A stretch of 64,000 bases of DNA from JASSUD01 sp031963405 (GCA_031963405.1 JASSUJ010000001.1:1860001-1924000); one strand, 5' to 3'; shown: positions 44,372-53,750, counted from the first letter of the stretch. Notes: generated by a model from the sequence alone, not told the origin. Numbers and translations: made by a program.

Positions 44372-45784
44372 TTAATCGATATCGGTTTTTTGTCGCCTGA
44401 TAACACGTCCGCCGGGCAAAGTAGTTATCCAATCGCCTAGTTCTAAACTTAACAGCGCAGCCTGTAAAGCAGCGCTGGCTAAGCCAGTACGTGCGGCGAG
44501 CAGCTCAAACGCAGCCATATCATAGCCCAGTGCATCGAGCACGCGTTGCGCATTTAAGTCAAGTGAACCAAGCGCATCAATAGATTGTGGCAAGTCTACT
44601 AAGGATTTAGGCTTTTGGTCATTTGTTTGAGTGTCTACTTTCGAAGTAACTGATGAAGTGGCTAAGGGGATATTAGTTGCGTTCTCATCAGAGGCAGAAG
44701 AATGCGCTGCATAAACCTCCTCTTTTGTCTCTTGCTCGCTTTGGCTGGCACATGATTGTTGGTTAGTAGCAGATGGAAATAGACTGCCATTAGGTTCGAG
44801 GTTATGGGCATCATTAAAACTACTGGGAAGTGTCGATAAACGCGAACTTGTTTTACTTGCGCGGGAGGATGCGTTAGGTGGCGGCACTTGCTTAGTCTGC
44901 ATCTCGTCCAGAAGGTCTTGTGCAGATTCGACAAGCTTTGCTCCTTCCCTGATAAGCCGATGACATCCTTTAGCTACAGGTGAGTGAATCGAGCCGGGTA
45001 CTGCACCTATCTCGCGTCCTATCTCGGCAGCTAACCGTGCAGTAATGAGCGAGCCAGATTGTGCAGCGGCTTCAATAACCAGTATGGCTTGCGCTAGTGC
45101 AGCGATGATTCGGTTGCGTTGGGGGAAGTGGGGTGCTCGCGCAGGAGCGCCCAGCGGCCATTCTGAAACAAGCGCGCCCGCAACACTAATTTGCTGTGCC
45201 AATTGATGATGGCGAGTCGGATAAACCAGATCAATTCCTGTACCCATCACAGCTATTGTGCTGCCATGGCCTTTTAGGGCACCACGATGCGCTGCGCCAT
45301 CAATACCTAGTGCTAATCCTGAGACAACCGTAAAACCTTCATTGGAGAGTGTTTGAGCAAACTGTTCGGCGTTGGCTAACCCCTGCGGAGTAGCGTTGCG
45401 GCTGCCGACGATACCGATAGATGGTGTGTGCAATAAAGCTAGCTGGCCTTTTACATACAGAAGCAGTGGTGGGTCGGCAAGGTGAAGCAATGTTTGCGGG
45501 TAGGCTGGGTCGCACAGAGTAACAAAATGCTGATCTGCCGCTGCCGCCCATTCGACTGTGCGTGCAACCTGTTGTGCTAAGCCGTCAGAAGGAGGGCGCT
45601 TGATCAGCCCTGCGAGGTCTACCCCCACCACATGCGCAAGCGCCGAGCACGACTGCTTAAAAATCTCCTCTGGCAACCCAAAAGCAGCAAGTAGATGCCT
45701 GGCGGTAGCCTGGCCTACTCCAGGTGTTTCGATAAGGCGCAGCCAAGCAGCTATTTCATTCGGAGTCAGCGGGAGGGTTTGCAT
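44372..45784 (-). CDS. dprA: DprA/Smf, DNA processing protein
   Basis: DprA loads RecA on incoming single-stranded DNA during natural transformation. The N-terminal SAM-like domain (LIETPGVGQATARHLLAAFG) is followed by the Rossmann core (IGIVGSRNATPQGLANAEQF, VSGLALGIDGAAHRGAL, AVMGTGIDLVYP, LVSEWPLGAPARAPHFPQRNRIIAAL). A Ser/Thr-rich linker leads to a C-terminal winged-helix domain (about 400-470). The start at 45784 gives the usual N-terminus. The linker of about 100 residues is longer than common. Confidence 0.95.
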   Translation of the reverse strand: MQTLPLTPNEIAAWLRLIETPGVGQATARHLLAAFGLPEEIFKQSCSALAHVVGVDLAGLIKRPPSDGLAQQVARTVEWAAAADQHFVTLCDPAYPQTLLHLADPPLLLYVKGQLALLHTPSIGIVGSRNATPQGLANAEQFAQTLSNEGFTVVSGLALGIDGAAHRGALKGHGSTIAVMGTGIDLVYPTRHHQLAQQISVAGALVSEWPLGAPARAPHFPQRNRIIAALAQAILVIEAAAQSGSLITARLAAEIGREIGAVPGSIHSPVAKGCHRLIREGAKLVESAQDLLDEMQTKQVPPPNASSRASKTSSRLSTLPSSFNDAHNLEPNGSLFPSATNQQSCASQSEQETKEEVYAAHSSASDENATNIPLATSSVTSKVDTQTNDQKPKSLVDLPQSIDALGSLDLNAQRVLDALGYDMAAFELLAARTGLASAALQAALLSLELGDWITTLPGGRVIRRQKTDID

Positions 45785-45815
45785 TATTTTAAATCCCACA
45801 AATTAGGTTGGGTTT

Positions 45816-45922
45816 TAGGGAACCTCTGCATAACTCCCATAGCAAGGAATGCCTTTGCTGCCAGTACACTGGTACGGCAAGGAGGCATGACGCCGCTATG
45901 GAGGTTATGCAGAAGCTTCCTC
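45816..45922. repeat. Family A element upstream of dprA
   Basis: TAGGGAACCTCTGCATAAC and GTTATGCAGAAGCTTCCTCA form the arms. The core has GCAAGGAATGCC, GCCAGTACACTGGTACGGCA and GGCATGACGCCGC. It starts 32 bp upstream of the dprA ATG, in the dprA-def divergent region. Confidence 0.82.
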
Positions 45923-45994
45923 AGGAAGTCGCTGAATAAATCGCGAGTAAGCCATGCTGACCTATGCCGCTCCTGGTTTATTCAGCGATTCCTC
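45921..45994. repeat. Short family A element adjacent to the previous copy
   Basis: AGGAAGTCGCTGAATAAATC and GGTTTATTCAGCGATTCCT are complementary arms around about 35 bp. It begins where the previous copy ends. Confidence 0.7.
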
Positions 45995-46132
45995 AGGCAG
46001 CCCGCTAATCTATTTTTACGTGTATGCTTAGCCGAAATAGCGTGTTATTAGCGAACTTTCCTGTTGCAATTAAAACAAATTGATCTTAAATTTTGTTTTA
46101 ACAACCTTCCTATAACAAGTTGGCTATTTAGC

Positions 46133-46236
46133 TAAGGAAGGGCTGCCTAAGCCGAATGGTGGTGTCACGCCTGCTGGCCGTACTAATACTGTCTGCGTCG
46201 ATATTCCTTGTCTCTGACTTATGCAGACCTTCCTTA
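46133..46236. repeat. Family A element upstream of def
   Basis: TAAGGAAGGGCTGCCTAAG and CTTATGCAGACCTTCCTTA are the arms, with TA at both tips. The core GGTGTCACGCCTGCTGGCC, GTACTAATACTGTCTGCGTC and ATTCCTTG is recognisable. It ends 33 bp before the def ATG and supplies an in-frame but unlikely upstream start at 46156. Confidence 0.8.
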
Positions 46237-46269
46237 ATTTGGTTTTCTTGCGATGAAATTTCAATTGTT

Positions 46270-46791
46270 ATGGCCTTACTGAATATACTTACTTACCCAG
46301 ATCGTCGACTGTATAAAAAGGCGAAACCCGTTACAGTGGTAGATGATCGTATCCGCCAGCTGGTGCAGGACATGGCGCAGACAATGTATGACGCGCCTGG
46401 TGTTGGCTTAGCCGCTACCCAAGTTGATGTGCATGAGCAGGTGGTGGTGGTTGATGTTTCAGAAACACGCGATCAACTGCAAGTCTTTATTAATCCTGAG
46501 ATTATTGAGTTAAGTGACGAAACTACCTTCTATGAGGAAGGTTGTTTATCCGTGCCCGGGATTTATGAAGAGGTTAAGCGCCCGGAGAAAATTAAGGTGA
46601 AAGCGTTAAATGAGGCCGGGGTAGCGTTTGAAGCGGTTGCTGAAGGTTTGTTAGCCGTTTGCCTACAACATGAGATAGATCATTTGCGTGGTAAAGTATT
46701 TGTTGAATATCTGTCGCCGCTAAAGCAATCGCGCATTAAAACAAAAATGAGAAAGTTAGCGCCAATTGGCGTGGAAGTTGCTCAAAGCTAG
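46270..46791 (+). CDS. def: Peptide deformylase
   Basis: Def removes the formyl group from new N-termini. The 173-residue product has all three motifs: GVGLAATQVD, EEGCLSVPG with the metal-binding Cys, and QHEIDHLRG with the HExxH pair. The start MALLNILTYPDRRL fits the family; the longer frame from 46156 runs through a repeat and is rejected. No clear Shine-Dalgarno is seen. fmt does not follow, unlike in Burkholderia; the next gene is 400 bp away. Confidence 0.95.
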   Translation: MALLNILTYPDRRLYKKAKPVTVVDDRIRQLVQDMAQTMYDAPGVGLAATQVDVHEQVVVVDVSETRDQLQVFINPEIIELSDETTFYEEGCLSVPGIYEEVKRPEKIKVKALNEAGVAFEAVAEGLLAVCLQHEIDHLRGKVFVEYLSPLKQSRIKTKMRKLAPIGVEVAQS

Positions 46792-47191
46792 TGTAATGTG
46801 GTGGTTGCAAAAGAAGCCTCGAATAAAGGGCGAAATAAACTGCGCTTTATAACTAGGAAACGCTGAATAAATAGTATGTCCGTACACGAGTACACAAAAG
46901 AGACATACTACGAGGCATTGAGCCACGTTTATTCAGCGTTTCTCTAGCGAGATAGCAGATAAGCACAAAAATAAATCCGATCGCTGTCATCCTCAATCAT
47001 GAAATATTGTGCGTGCACTTTAGGCCCTAGTCTTTGGTAAGCAAATCGATATTTTTAAAAGCTGCCCATCGATTCTTATTAAAAATAGTTAAGGACATGC
47101 TGCTTCTGGTTTATTCAGTGGTCCCTTAGCTGCCCGCTTCTCTCTTTTCTTAGGCCTTCATGTTTAGCTTAAGCCTTTACACTCTATTGCA
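46792..47191. other. Spacer between def and the PTS genes
   Basis: No gene is seen. It holds one family A element and a lone A end (GGTTTATTCAGTGGTCCCTTA near 47110-47130). The promoter of the PTS genes should lie near the right end. Confidence 0.5.
46854..46946. repeat. Family A element with an altered core
   Basis: TAGGAAACGCTGAATAAAT and GTTTATTCAGCGTTTCTCTA are strong arms with TA tips. The centre differs from the family core: GTATGTCCGTACACGAGTAC then GAGACATACTACGAGGC, itself an inverted repeat (GTATGTC/GACATAC). Confidence 0.78.
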
Positions 47192-47653
47192 ATGGCTGGA
47201 ATATTAATTGTCGCCCATGAGCCGCTAGCGAGCGCGCTTAAAGATTGTGTTGCCCATATTTACGAGGGGCTGCCAGAGCGCGTGGAAGCACTTGATATTA
47301 CGCCTGGGCAAGACCCGGCCGAGCTTGTGGAGATGGCGCGTGCTGAACTTTTGCGTTTGATTGGTACTAATGGTGCGTTAGTGCTGACTGATATAGTAGG
47401 CGGCACGCCGTCGAATGTTGCTGCCCGGCTGGCCACGAAAGAGGTGCAGGTGATAGCAGGGGTAAATCTACCTATGCTAGTACGTGCTATCTGTTATCGT
47501 TCAACGCCGTTAGATGCGTTGGTTGAAAAAGTGCTGGCTGGCGGTGCAAAAGGTATCCAATTACTTGACCCTACCGCTGTACTGGCTACGCCTTCTCTAT
47601 CGGTACCTTGTCCCCCAGAAAATTATGTTGCAACAAGAAACCGTCATCGTTAA
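47192..47653 (+). CDS. PTS EIIA component of the mannose/fructose type (regulatory)
   Basis: This small cytoplasmic protein accepts phosphate from HPr at His9 (ILIVAHEPLA). VLTDIVGGTPSNVAAR and VIAGVNLPMLVRAI are typical of EIIA-Man domains. No EIIB, C or D gene lies near, so it probably serves a regulatory PTS, as in other betaproteobacteria. Its 3' end overlaps ptsH by 29 bp. The start ATG lies in TTGCAATGGC with no clear ribosome site. Confidence 0.93.
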   Translation: MAGILIVAHEPLASALKDCVAHIYEGLPERVEALDITPGQDPAELVEMARAELLRLIGTNGALVLTDIVGGTPSNVAARLATKEVQVIAGVNLPMLVRAICYRSTPLDALVEKVLAGGAKGIQLLDPTAVLATPSLSVPCPPENYVATRNRHR

Positions 47654-47894
47654 TAAGCTTGGGCTACATGCCCGTGCTTGCGCAAAACTTACACAGCTTG
47701 CTGCACGTTATGAATGCGAGGTGTGGATGACGCGCAATGGTCGCCGCATCAATGCCAAAAGTATTATGGGCGTCATGATGTTAGCCGCCGGAATGGGCAG
47801 CACGGTGCTTTTGGAAACCGATGGCTTAGATGAAGCCGAAGCGTTGCAAGCGCTACTTGATCTGATTGCAGATAAATTTGGGGAAGGGGAGTGA
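47625..47894 (+). CDS. ptsH: HPr, phosphocarrier protein of the PTS
   Basis: The 89-residue product has the His15 site LGLHARACAKL and the Ser46 region NAKSIMGVMMLA. It passes phosphate from Enzyme I to the EIIA encoded just upstream. The ATG lies within the EIIA coding region in another frame (29-bp overlap), which suggests translational coupling. The next gene on the strand is ptsI, after a 389-bp spacer filled by family B sequence. Confidence 0.96.
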   Translation: MLQQETVIVNKLGLHARACAKLTQLAARYECEVWMTRNGRRINAKSIMGVMMLAAGMGSTVLLETDGLDEAEALQALLDLIADKFGEGE

Positions 47895-48283
47895 AATTAA
47901 CTGCGTGAGCGCAATAGATTGATGTGCTGCTTACATAGAACTCATTCCGTAAACGTCTAAGAACCTGTCTACAAATCGCCTAAAAGACGTGATTCGAGGT
48001 CGGGCGGTGCTCGGAATCCTCATGTACCCAGGGTAACGAAGGTTCCTCCGCTCCGTCCTCCCCCGACTGACGGGCCCTTTAGACAATTTGTAGACAGGTT
48101 CTAAAAGGCTGTGAGGTTGTCATGGGCGTTTTTGCCAAATGCAGGCTTGCTGATTTTGACAACTTCGCTGGTAACTTTTTAGACCTTTTAGAAAGCCTGT
48201 GAACGGATTCTAAATAAAAACTATTCGCGACATGACGAATAGTTTCTTGAAATTTATACAAAATTAAACTAACGGAGGCATGC
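47895..48283. other. ptsH-ptsI spacer filled by family B sequence
   Basis: In related genomes ptsH and ptsI are close together. Here a well-preserved B element is followed by a more decayed one (about 48103-48215, ending GCCTGTGAACGGATTCTAA). Neither encodes a protein. The spacing may separate ptsI from the upstream promoter. Confidence 0.6.
47959..48103. repeat. Family B element between ptsH and ptsI
   Basis: AAGAACCTGTCTACAAATC and ATTTGTAGACAGGTTCTA are near-perfect complementary arms. The core has GTGATTCGAGGTCGGGCGG, GGAATCCTCATGTACCC and TCCTCCCCCGACTGACGGG. It has the opposite orientation to the copy at 25263. Confidence 0.85.
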
Positions 48284-50050
48284 GTGTCGTTCACGCTGCA
48301 TGGAATTTCTGTATCTAAAGGCATTGCGATTGGCCGCGCTTACCTGATTGCCGCAGCCACGCTTAATGTCGACCGTTATCTTATTGATGCGGTACAAATT
48401 GATGCCGAAGTCGCACGTTTTTTCGCAGCACACAGAATCGTGCAGCAAGAGCTTGATATATTGCGTGCCGAATTGCCCGCTGATATGCCGAGCGAGATGA
48501 CGGCTTTTTTAAATGTGCATGCCCTCATCTTGCACGACGCTACGCTTACCGAAGCCACTGCAGAATTAATCCGGACACGTCGTTATAACGCTGAATGGGC
48601 GCTGACTGAGCAGCTTAAGCAGTTGCTCAGCCATTTCGATGAAATTGAGGATGAATATTTACGCGAGCGCAAAGGTGATGTGGCGCATGTGGTCGAGCGT
48701 GTGCTTAAAGTATTGGCAGGCTCGCCTTCAACTGCAGTGGAAATTGCAAATGTAGTGCATAAGAAACCACGGCAGGAAATGATTATTGTGGCGCATGATA
48801 TTGCGCCAGCTGACATGCTGCAATTTAAAACCAAAACCTTCAGCGGTTTTGTGACTGAATTTGGTGGACGCACCTCGCATACGGCGATTGCTGCGCGCAG
48901 CCTGGGCATTCCAGCAGCAGTTGGCGTGCATCAAGCCGGTACGCTGATTCGCCACAACGATTTAATTATTATTGATGGCGATCAAGGCATCGTCATTGTT
49001 GACCCAGCGCCAAAGATACTCGAAGAATATTTGACGCAGCAAAGGGGGAAAGCGGCTGAGCTGCGTCGTTTGCGCCAGCTAAAATCTTCTCCCGCGCAAA
49101 CTCTGGATGGCATACCTATTCATCTGTGCGCCAATATTGAACTTCCAGAAGATGCAGCGCCGGCGCTTAAAGCGGGTGCCTTTGGCATTGGCTTGTTCCG
49201 CACCGAATTCTTGTTCATGAACCGCCGGCATGCACTGCCCACAGAAGAAGAGCAATTTGACGCCTATCGGCATGTCGTAAAAACCATGAAAGGGCGGCCA
49301 GTCACCATCCGGACTTTTGATATTGGTGCCGATAAACTCCTTGATTCACGCGATGCTGATAATGCAGATGGCTTTGGTGTCGCTGCCAACCCCGCTTTAG
49401 GCTTGCGTGCGATTCGTTGGAGTTTGGCAGAGCCACAAATGTTTCTCACCCATCTGCGCGCAATCTTGCGCGCTTCTGCATTTGGTCCAGTCAAAATTTT
49501 GTTTCCGATGCTAAGCTCAGAGCAGGAAATTGCGCAGACGCTTAATTTTGTCGAGCAGGCAAAGCAGCAATGCGATGATGCAGGCGTACCATATGATTCG
49601 CATGTGAAACTGGGCGCAATGATTGAAATACCCGCAGCCGTTTTGGCCTTGCCATTATTTTTAAAGAAATTTGACTTTCTCTCAATCGGAACAAACGACC
49701 TTATCCAATACGCGCTAGCGATTGATCGCTCTGATAGCGCAGTAGCCCATCTCTATGAACCGCTACATCCAGCTGTATTACGCTTGATTTACTACACCTT
49801 GCATCAAGCGAAGCGCGCCGGTATCCCCGTGGCAGTGTGCGGCGAAATGGCAGGAGACCCAGCACTTACCCGTCTCTTACTAGGAATGGGTTTAACTGAG
49901 TTCTCAATGCAAACCAGTCAACTTCTATTGGTTAAACAAGAAATTTTGCGTGTGCATTTGTCAGCGCTGAAAAAACCGGCGCGCAAGATATTGGCCGCTT
50001 ATGGAGCTGAAGAGATTCAAGCTACGCTGGCCTACTTAGCCAGTCTTTAG
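48284..50050 (+). CDS. ptsI: PTS Enzyme I (phosphoenolpyruvate-protein phosphotransferase)
   Basis: Enzyme I takes phosphate from PEP and passes it to HPr. The 588-residue product has the swivelling-domain active site GGRTSHTAIAARSLGIPA, and in the TIM barrel FRTEFLFMNR, RTFDIGADK, FPMLSSEQE, GAMIEIPAA, SIGTNDLIQYALAIDR and VAVCGEMAGDP. The start is GTG at 48284, placed 6 bp after CGGAGG; an ATG five bases earlier is out of frame. It is full length and complete. Confidence 0.96.
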   Translation: MSFTLHGISVSKGIAIGRAYLIAAATLNVDRYLIDAVQIDAEVARFFAAHRIVQQELDILRAELPADMPSEMTAFLNVHALILHDATLTEATAELIRTRRYNAEWALTEQLKQLLSHFDEIEDEYLRERKGDVAHVVERVLKVLAGSPSTAVEIANVVHKKPRQEMIIVAHDIAPADMLQFKTKTFSGFVTEFGGRTSHTAIAARSLGIPAAVGVHQAGTLIRHNDLIIIDGDQGIVIVDPAPKILEEYLTQQRGKAAELRRLRQLKSSPAQTLDGIPIHLCANIELPEDAAPALKAGAFGIGLFRTEFLFMNRRHALPTEEEQFDAYRHVVKTMKGRPVTIRTFDIGADKLLDSRDADNADGFGVAANPALGLRAIRWSLAEPQMFLTHLRAILRASAFGPVKILFPMLSSEQEIAQTLNFVEQAKQQCDDAGVPYDSHVKLGAMIEIPAAVLALPLFLKKFDFLSIGTNDLIQYALAIDRSDSAVAHLYEPLHPAVLRLIYYTLHQAKRAGIPVAVCGEMAGDPALTRLLLGMGLTEFSMQTSQLLLVKQEILRVHLSALKKPARKILAAYGAEEIQATLAYLASL

Positions 50051-50161
50051 CTTTTCCTATCTGGACATGTTGGGAAAGGCTATTTCTCATCTTCTGAGAA
50101 ATTTGACTGAAGGTACTGTGGCACCTGTTAAAGAATAACGAAATATTGCTGCTCTTTGACT

Positions 50162-50211
50162 AAAATAAAATCCCGCAGCCTGAGTAACTTCAGGCTGCGG
50201 GATTTTATTTT
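50162..50211. terminator. Bidirectional terminator between ptsI and ctpA
   Basis: A perfect 22-bp stem (ending in CCCGCAGCCTGA) encloses the loop GTAACT. A-rich sequence on the left and ATTTTATTTT on the right give a U-tract on both strands. The flanking genes converge here. Confidence 0.93.
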
Positions 50212-50267
50212 GTACTTTGTAGCGGCGCCCAGTTGAAGATAGCTGGGCGTTTTAGTCTATTAGATCC

Positions 50268-51839
50268 CTACAGCGGTGCAGGGAGCTTAACAGCTTCGCT
50301 AGGTAAGGCGGGAGAGGCGGGCACAGGTGCGACAGGCTTGCTGGTGGTTGGTGCCGTAGCAGCCGGACGTGGTTTTTTCTTAGCTAAGCGTCTCTCGGAA
50401 GGCGACTTTGATAATTGCACCGGTTCTCCCTTGAGTTGGCGCAAGGCTTGTTTCAGCATAAAGTCATCTTTGCTGCCAAATTCTATGGGTAAGCGGGTAC
50501 GCTCTTTTTCACGCTGTGCAGGTGTTTTTTTGGCGTTTTGCTCTTCAAACTGACGCAATTGCTCAAGCTGTTCCTCTTCACGCTGCGCTTCTTCTTTCTT
50601 CTCATCTGGGTTTTGGGTATTGGCCAGGTGATTTGAGTAATCGATTTCGCGGCTGATGAGGGCATCTTCCGGGTCGCCATTTATATTTTGGTCAATAGGC
50701 TTATCCGGCCGAATACCTTGGTTTTGAATCGAGCGGCCACTTGGGGTGTAATAGTAGGCTGTGGTTAGGCGCAAGGCTGTGTCAGCTGTTAGTGGGCGTA
50801 CTGTCTGTACCGACCCTTTGCCAAAGGTCGTCTTACCCATAATCAAAGCACGTCGGTGATCTTGCAACGCCCCTGCCACAATCTCAGAAGCTGATGCTGA
50901 ATAAGCGTTGGTGAGCACCACCATAGGTACTTTTTTAACAATCAGCGGCAACGTTTTGAGCGGGTTGCCGTTGAATGAAGGCAGCCGATAATGCTCATAA
51001 GTATTGCGATAAGTTTGCTGCGCATCTGCCTCTTGGCCATTGGTTGAGACCACGACCGCATTGTCTGGCAAGAAAGCGCCAGAGACGCCTACTGCGCTTT
51101 GTAACAGTCCACCGCCGTTGTTGCGTAGATCAAGCACAAGCCCTTTCAAAGGTTGTTGTGTCAGCTCTTTCAGTTTGGCTGCAAGTTCTGCAATGGTATT
51201 TTCCTGGAAGCTGGTAATTCGTACCCAGGCATATCCAGGCTCGACTAGCTTCGCTTTGACGCTTTTTACATGTATTTCAGCACGTACGACTTCAATTGAA
51301 AAAGTACGGTTCTCTGTTTTACGGTGCAGGGTAAGCGTAACTTTTGTCTTTGGCTGGCCGCGCATCATCTTAACGGCTTTATCCACCGTCATGCTGCGCA
51401 CGGGTTTACCGTTAATGCGTACGATAAGATCACCCGGACGAATTCCCGCGCGAAAAGCAGGCGTACCTTCGATGGGGTTAATAACCTTGATCAGTCCATC
51501 TTCTTGAGCTGAAATTTCGATGCCAAGGCCTGCAAATCGGCCGCGGGTTTGCTCCTGTAACTCTCGATAATCATTTTTATCGAGATAGGAAGAGTGCGGG
51601 TCAAGACTGGAAACCATGCCTTTGACTGCGGCGGTGAGCAATTTTTTATCATCCACCCGTTCAACATAATTATGCTCAACTTGCTCAAATACCTCGGCCA
51701 TCAGCCTTAACTGATCAAGCGGTAAAGGTGCAGTCGCAGTCGTAGTGGTTTCTGCAGAAGCGGAAAATTGCACGGTGGCGAATGTGCCAACTAGTAATCC
51801 AGCGACGATAAGACCAAAGTTTTTCAAAAATTTTTTCAT
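50268..51839 (-). CDS. CtpA-type C-terminal processing protease (S41)
   Basis: This is a secreted or membrane-anchored serine protease of the Prc/CtpA family acting in the periplasm. From the ATG at 51839 (MKKFLKNFG) a signal peptide ends near SASA/E. A PDZ domain (GLGIEISAQEDGLIKVINP, FRAGIRPGDLIVRINGKPV, about 80-165) precedes the S41 domain, with the Ser in NAYSASASEIVAGAL and Lys in MGKTTFGKGSVQ. The last about 100 residues are charged, then Pro/Ala-rich. gpmA lies upstream on the same strand, as in Burkholderia. Confidence 0.93.
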   Translation of the reverse strand: MKKFLKNFGLIVAGLLVGTFATVQFSASAETTTTATAPLPLDQLRLMAEVFEQVEHNYVERVDDKKLLTAAVKGMVSSLDPHSSYLDKNDYRELQEQTRGRFAGLGIEISAQEDGLIKVINPIEGTPAFRAGIRPGDLIVRINGKPVRSMTVDKAVKMMRGQPKTKVTLTLHRKTENRTFSIEVVRAEIHVKSVKAKLVEPGYAWVRITSFQENTIAELAAKLKELTQQPLKGLVLDLRNNGGGLLQSAVGVSGAFLPDNAVVVSTNGQEADAQQTYRNTYEHYRLPSFNGNPLKTLPLIVKKVPMVVLTNAYSASASEIVAGALQDHRRALIMGKTTFGKGSVQTVRPLTADTALRLTTAYYYTPSGRSIQNQGIRPDKPIDQNINGDPEDALISREIDYSNHLANTQNPDEKKEEAQREEEQLEQLRQFEEQNAKKTPAQREKERTRLPIEFGSKDDFMLKQALRQLKGEPVQLSKSPSERRLAKKKPRPAATAPTTSKPVAPVPASPALPSEAVKLPAPL

Positions 51840-52081
51840 AAATCTCAGAAACTGGAATCTCAAAAGAAAGATGCTCAATATGTATAAGGAAAACATACAA
51901 GCGAGCAGAGCAGTATAACTGTTTTACACAGCATTCCAGTTGCATTTAACGGCCTTAGCCTCGCTCCTAAAAGCCTTGAATAAACTGTGTTCAGCTTTAT
52001 ATCTATGGGTTACACAGACAAATTGCCTGTTTCTTATCAGTCGTGCTCAATTCATTCAATATTGTCTTAAGAACCTGTTCA

Positions 52082-52184
52082 AAGGAAACGCTGAAGAGAG
52101 CATCATGCTTCCTCCTTTGCATTGGGTACTAGCGTACTAGCAGCAAAAGTATTCCTTATTCGCGATTTATTCAGTGTTGCCTTA
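52082..52184. repeat. Family A element ending at the gpmA stop codon
   Basis: AGGAAACGCTGAAGAGAG is the left end and GATTTATTCAGTGTTGCCTTA the right. The core has GGGTACTAGCGTACTAGCAGC and AAAGTATTCCTT. Read on the minus strand the right end is TTAAGGCAACACTGAATAA, and its TAA is the stop of gpmA. A short B end (AGAACCTGTTCAAA) abuts the left side. Confidence 0.78.
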
Positions 52185-52904
52185 AGGCGTGCTGTCAAAG
52201 CTTCGTTTTCTCTGACTACTCAGATAATCGCGCTTGAGTGGTTTTAAGTTGGCATCCAACTCATAAATAATAGGAATGCCATTGGGGATGTTCAGTCCGA
52301 TAATTTCGTGGTCAGAAATTTGATCAAGGTATTTGATGAGGGCGCGCAGCGAATTGCCATGGGCTGTGATAATGATGCGCTTACCGGCTTTAATAGCGGG
52401 CGCGATCGATTCATTCCATAGCGGTAGCACGCGCTCAATCGTATCTTTTAAACATTCGGTAAGCGGTAACTGTTCGCGTGGCACTTCGGCGTAGCGGGGG
52501 TCATGATAAGGGGCTCGCGGATCAGTGGCGGCTAAGCTAGGAGGCTGCGAATCATAGCTGCGGCGCCAGGTGAGTACCTGGTCATCACCGTATTTTTGGG
52601 CAGTCTCTGCTTTGTTTAAGCCGGCAAGCGCACCATAGTGGCGTTCATTTAGTCGCCACGAATGGTTTACAGGTATGTACAGCAAGTCCATTTCATCTTG
52701 CACATTCCAAAGCGTGCGAATGGCACGCTTTAAAACTGAGGTGTAGGCAATGTCGAATGTATAGCCAGCTTTTTTGAGCAGACGCCCCGCTTGGCGAGCC
52801 TCTTGATTGCCCTGTTCAGTGAGATCAACATCGACCCACCCAGTAAAGCGGTTTTCTTTGTTCCAGGTGGATTCGCCGTGGCGCAGAAGAACGAGTTTAT
52901 ACAT
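52182..52904 (-). CDS. gpmA: 2,3-bisphosphoglycerate-dependent phosphoglycerate mutase
   Basis: The enzyme interconverts 3- and 2-phosphoglycerate in glycolysis. The N-terminus KLVLLRHGESTWNKENRFTGW holds the phospho-histidine. LNERHYGALAGLNKAET, RRSYDSQPP and the second catalytic His in IITAHGNSLRALIKYLD are in place. At 240 residues it is slightly shorter at the C-terminus than the usual 248. Its TAA stop coincides with the end of a family A element. Confidence 0.96.
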   Translation of the reverse strand: MYKLVLLRHGESTWNKENRFTGWVDVDLTEQGNQEARQAGRLLKKAGYTFDIAYTSVLKRAIRTLWNVQDEMDLLYIPVNHSWRLNERHYGALAGLNKAETAQKYGDDQVLTWRRSYDSQPPSLAATDPRAPYHDPRYAEVPREQLPLTECLKDTIERVLPLWNESIAPAIKAGKRIIITAHGNSLRALIKYLDQISDHEIIGLNIPNGIPIIYELDANLKPLKRDYLSSQRKRSFDSTP

Positions 52905-53147
52905 TTGGCTCGAGATCAGATAAGTGTCAAAAAGGCTGCAGATAAAAAACTAAGTGTTATTTTATAATGACTAAGCTATTTTTTTACAGTTTGTTTGCAA
53001 TATGTAGTTAACCCTAATTGCTAAATAAGCGCAGCATAAGAATTGGTTCAGATTAATCCTACATAAATTGCGATATGGCTGTGCTTTAGGTTTACCTATA
53101 ACACTATGCTGTTTATACACACACTTTTATCTACCGACAGAGAATTG

Positions 53148-53555
53148 ATGAAATTTTTCGCTGACTATACGAATCTCCTGTTACTGGCTACGGCTTGTAT
53201 CTCTGGTTTACTCCTGGCTTGGCCAGCGCTTACCCGCCGCAGTCACGGCTTATCAGTGCAGCAAGCAACACAACTGATCAACCGCCGCCATGCCATTATC
53301 ATTGACCTACGCTCGGCGGATGAATACAGCCAGGGCCACTTGCCACAAGCACGGCATGTCAGCTTCGAAGCCTTGCAAGCCAAACCTAATCAAATCGGCA
53401 AAAATAAACGTGTCCCTATTTTGCTCGTTTGTAAGTGTGGTAAACGTGCAAACAAAGCTCGGGCGATTCTAGAGCAAGCTGGCTATGCTGAAATCTTTAC
53501 CTTGCAAGGTGGGCTCGGTGCGTGGCAGCAAGCCAATATGCCCGTGATCAAGTAA
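53148..53555 (+). CDS. Membrane-anchored rhodanese-domain protein
   Basis: The product (135 residues from ATG 53148, which gives the family-like start MKFFADYTNLLLL) has one N-terminal membrane helix and a rhodanese domain: INRRHAIIIDLRSADEYSQGHLPQA, the catalytic loop LLVCKCGKRANKA with its Cys, and EIFTLQGGLGAWQQA. It is divergent from gpmA. Genes for glutaredoxin GrxC and SecB often follow it in Burkholderia but are absent here. Confidence 0.9.
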   Translation: MKFFADYTNLLLLATACISGLLLAWPALTRRSHGLSVQQATQLINRRHAIIIDLRSADEYSQGHLPQARHVSFEALQAKPNQIGKNKRVPILLVCKCGKRANKARAILEQAGYAEIFTLQGGLGAWQQANMPVIK

Positions 53556-53720
53556 AGCACTCGGCAGTCTCTATTTGGCTTCTTGTTCTATCTTGTAAAG
53601 CTTGCCAGCACCCATTTTTAAATATCGCGGCGAGATGCGAGGGATAAGTAGTCTTGTCAAAGGCAGGACTACTGATAGATCTTATCGCTATCTATGTCAG
53701 CCTAAGTTGCAGTAATGGGT

Positions 53721-53750
53721 GGTGGCAATGCGATGCCACCGCGATTTTTT
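53721..53750 (+). terminator. Hairpin terminator downstream of the rhodanese gene
   Basis: GGTGGCA and TGCCACC form a 7-bp stem with a short loop, followed by GCGATTTTTT. It is 165 bp past the stop, and another weak hairpin (AGTAGTC/GACTACT) lies before it at about 53648-53675. Confidence 0.6.

Noticed and set aside
46156..46269. Longer N-terminus for peptide deformylase
   Set aside because: The extension is encoded by a family A element and does not fit the family; MALLNIL at 46270 does.
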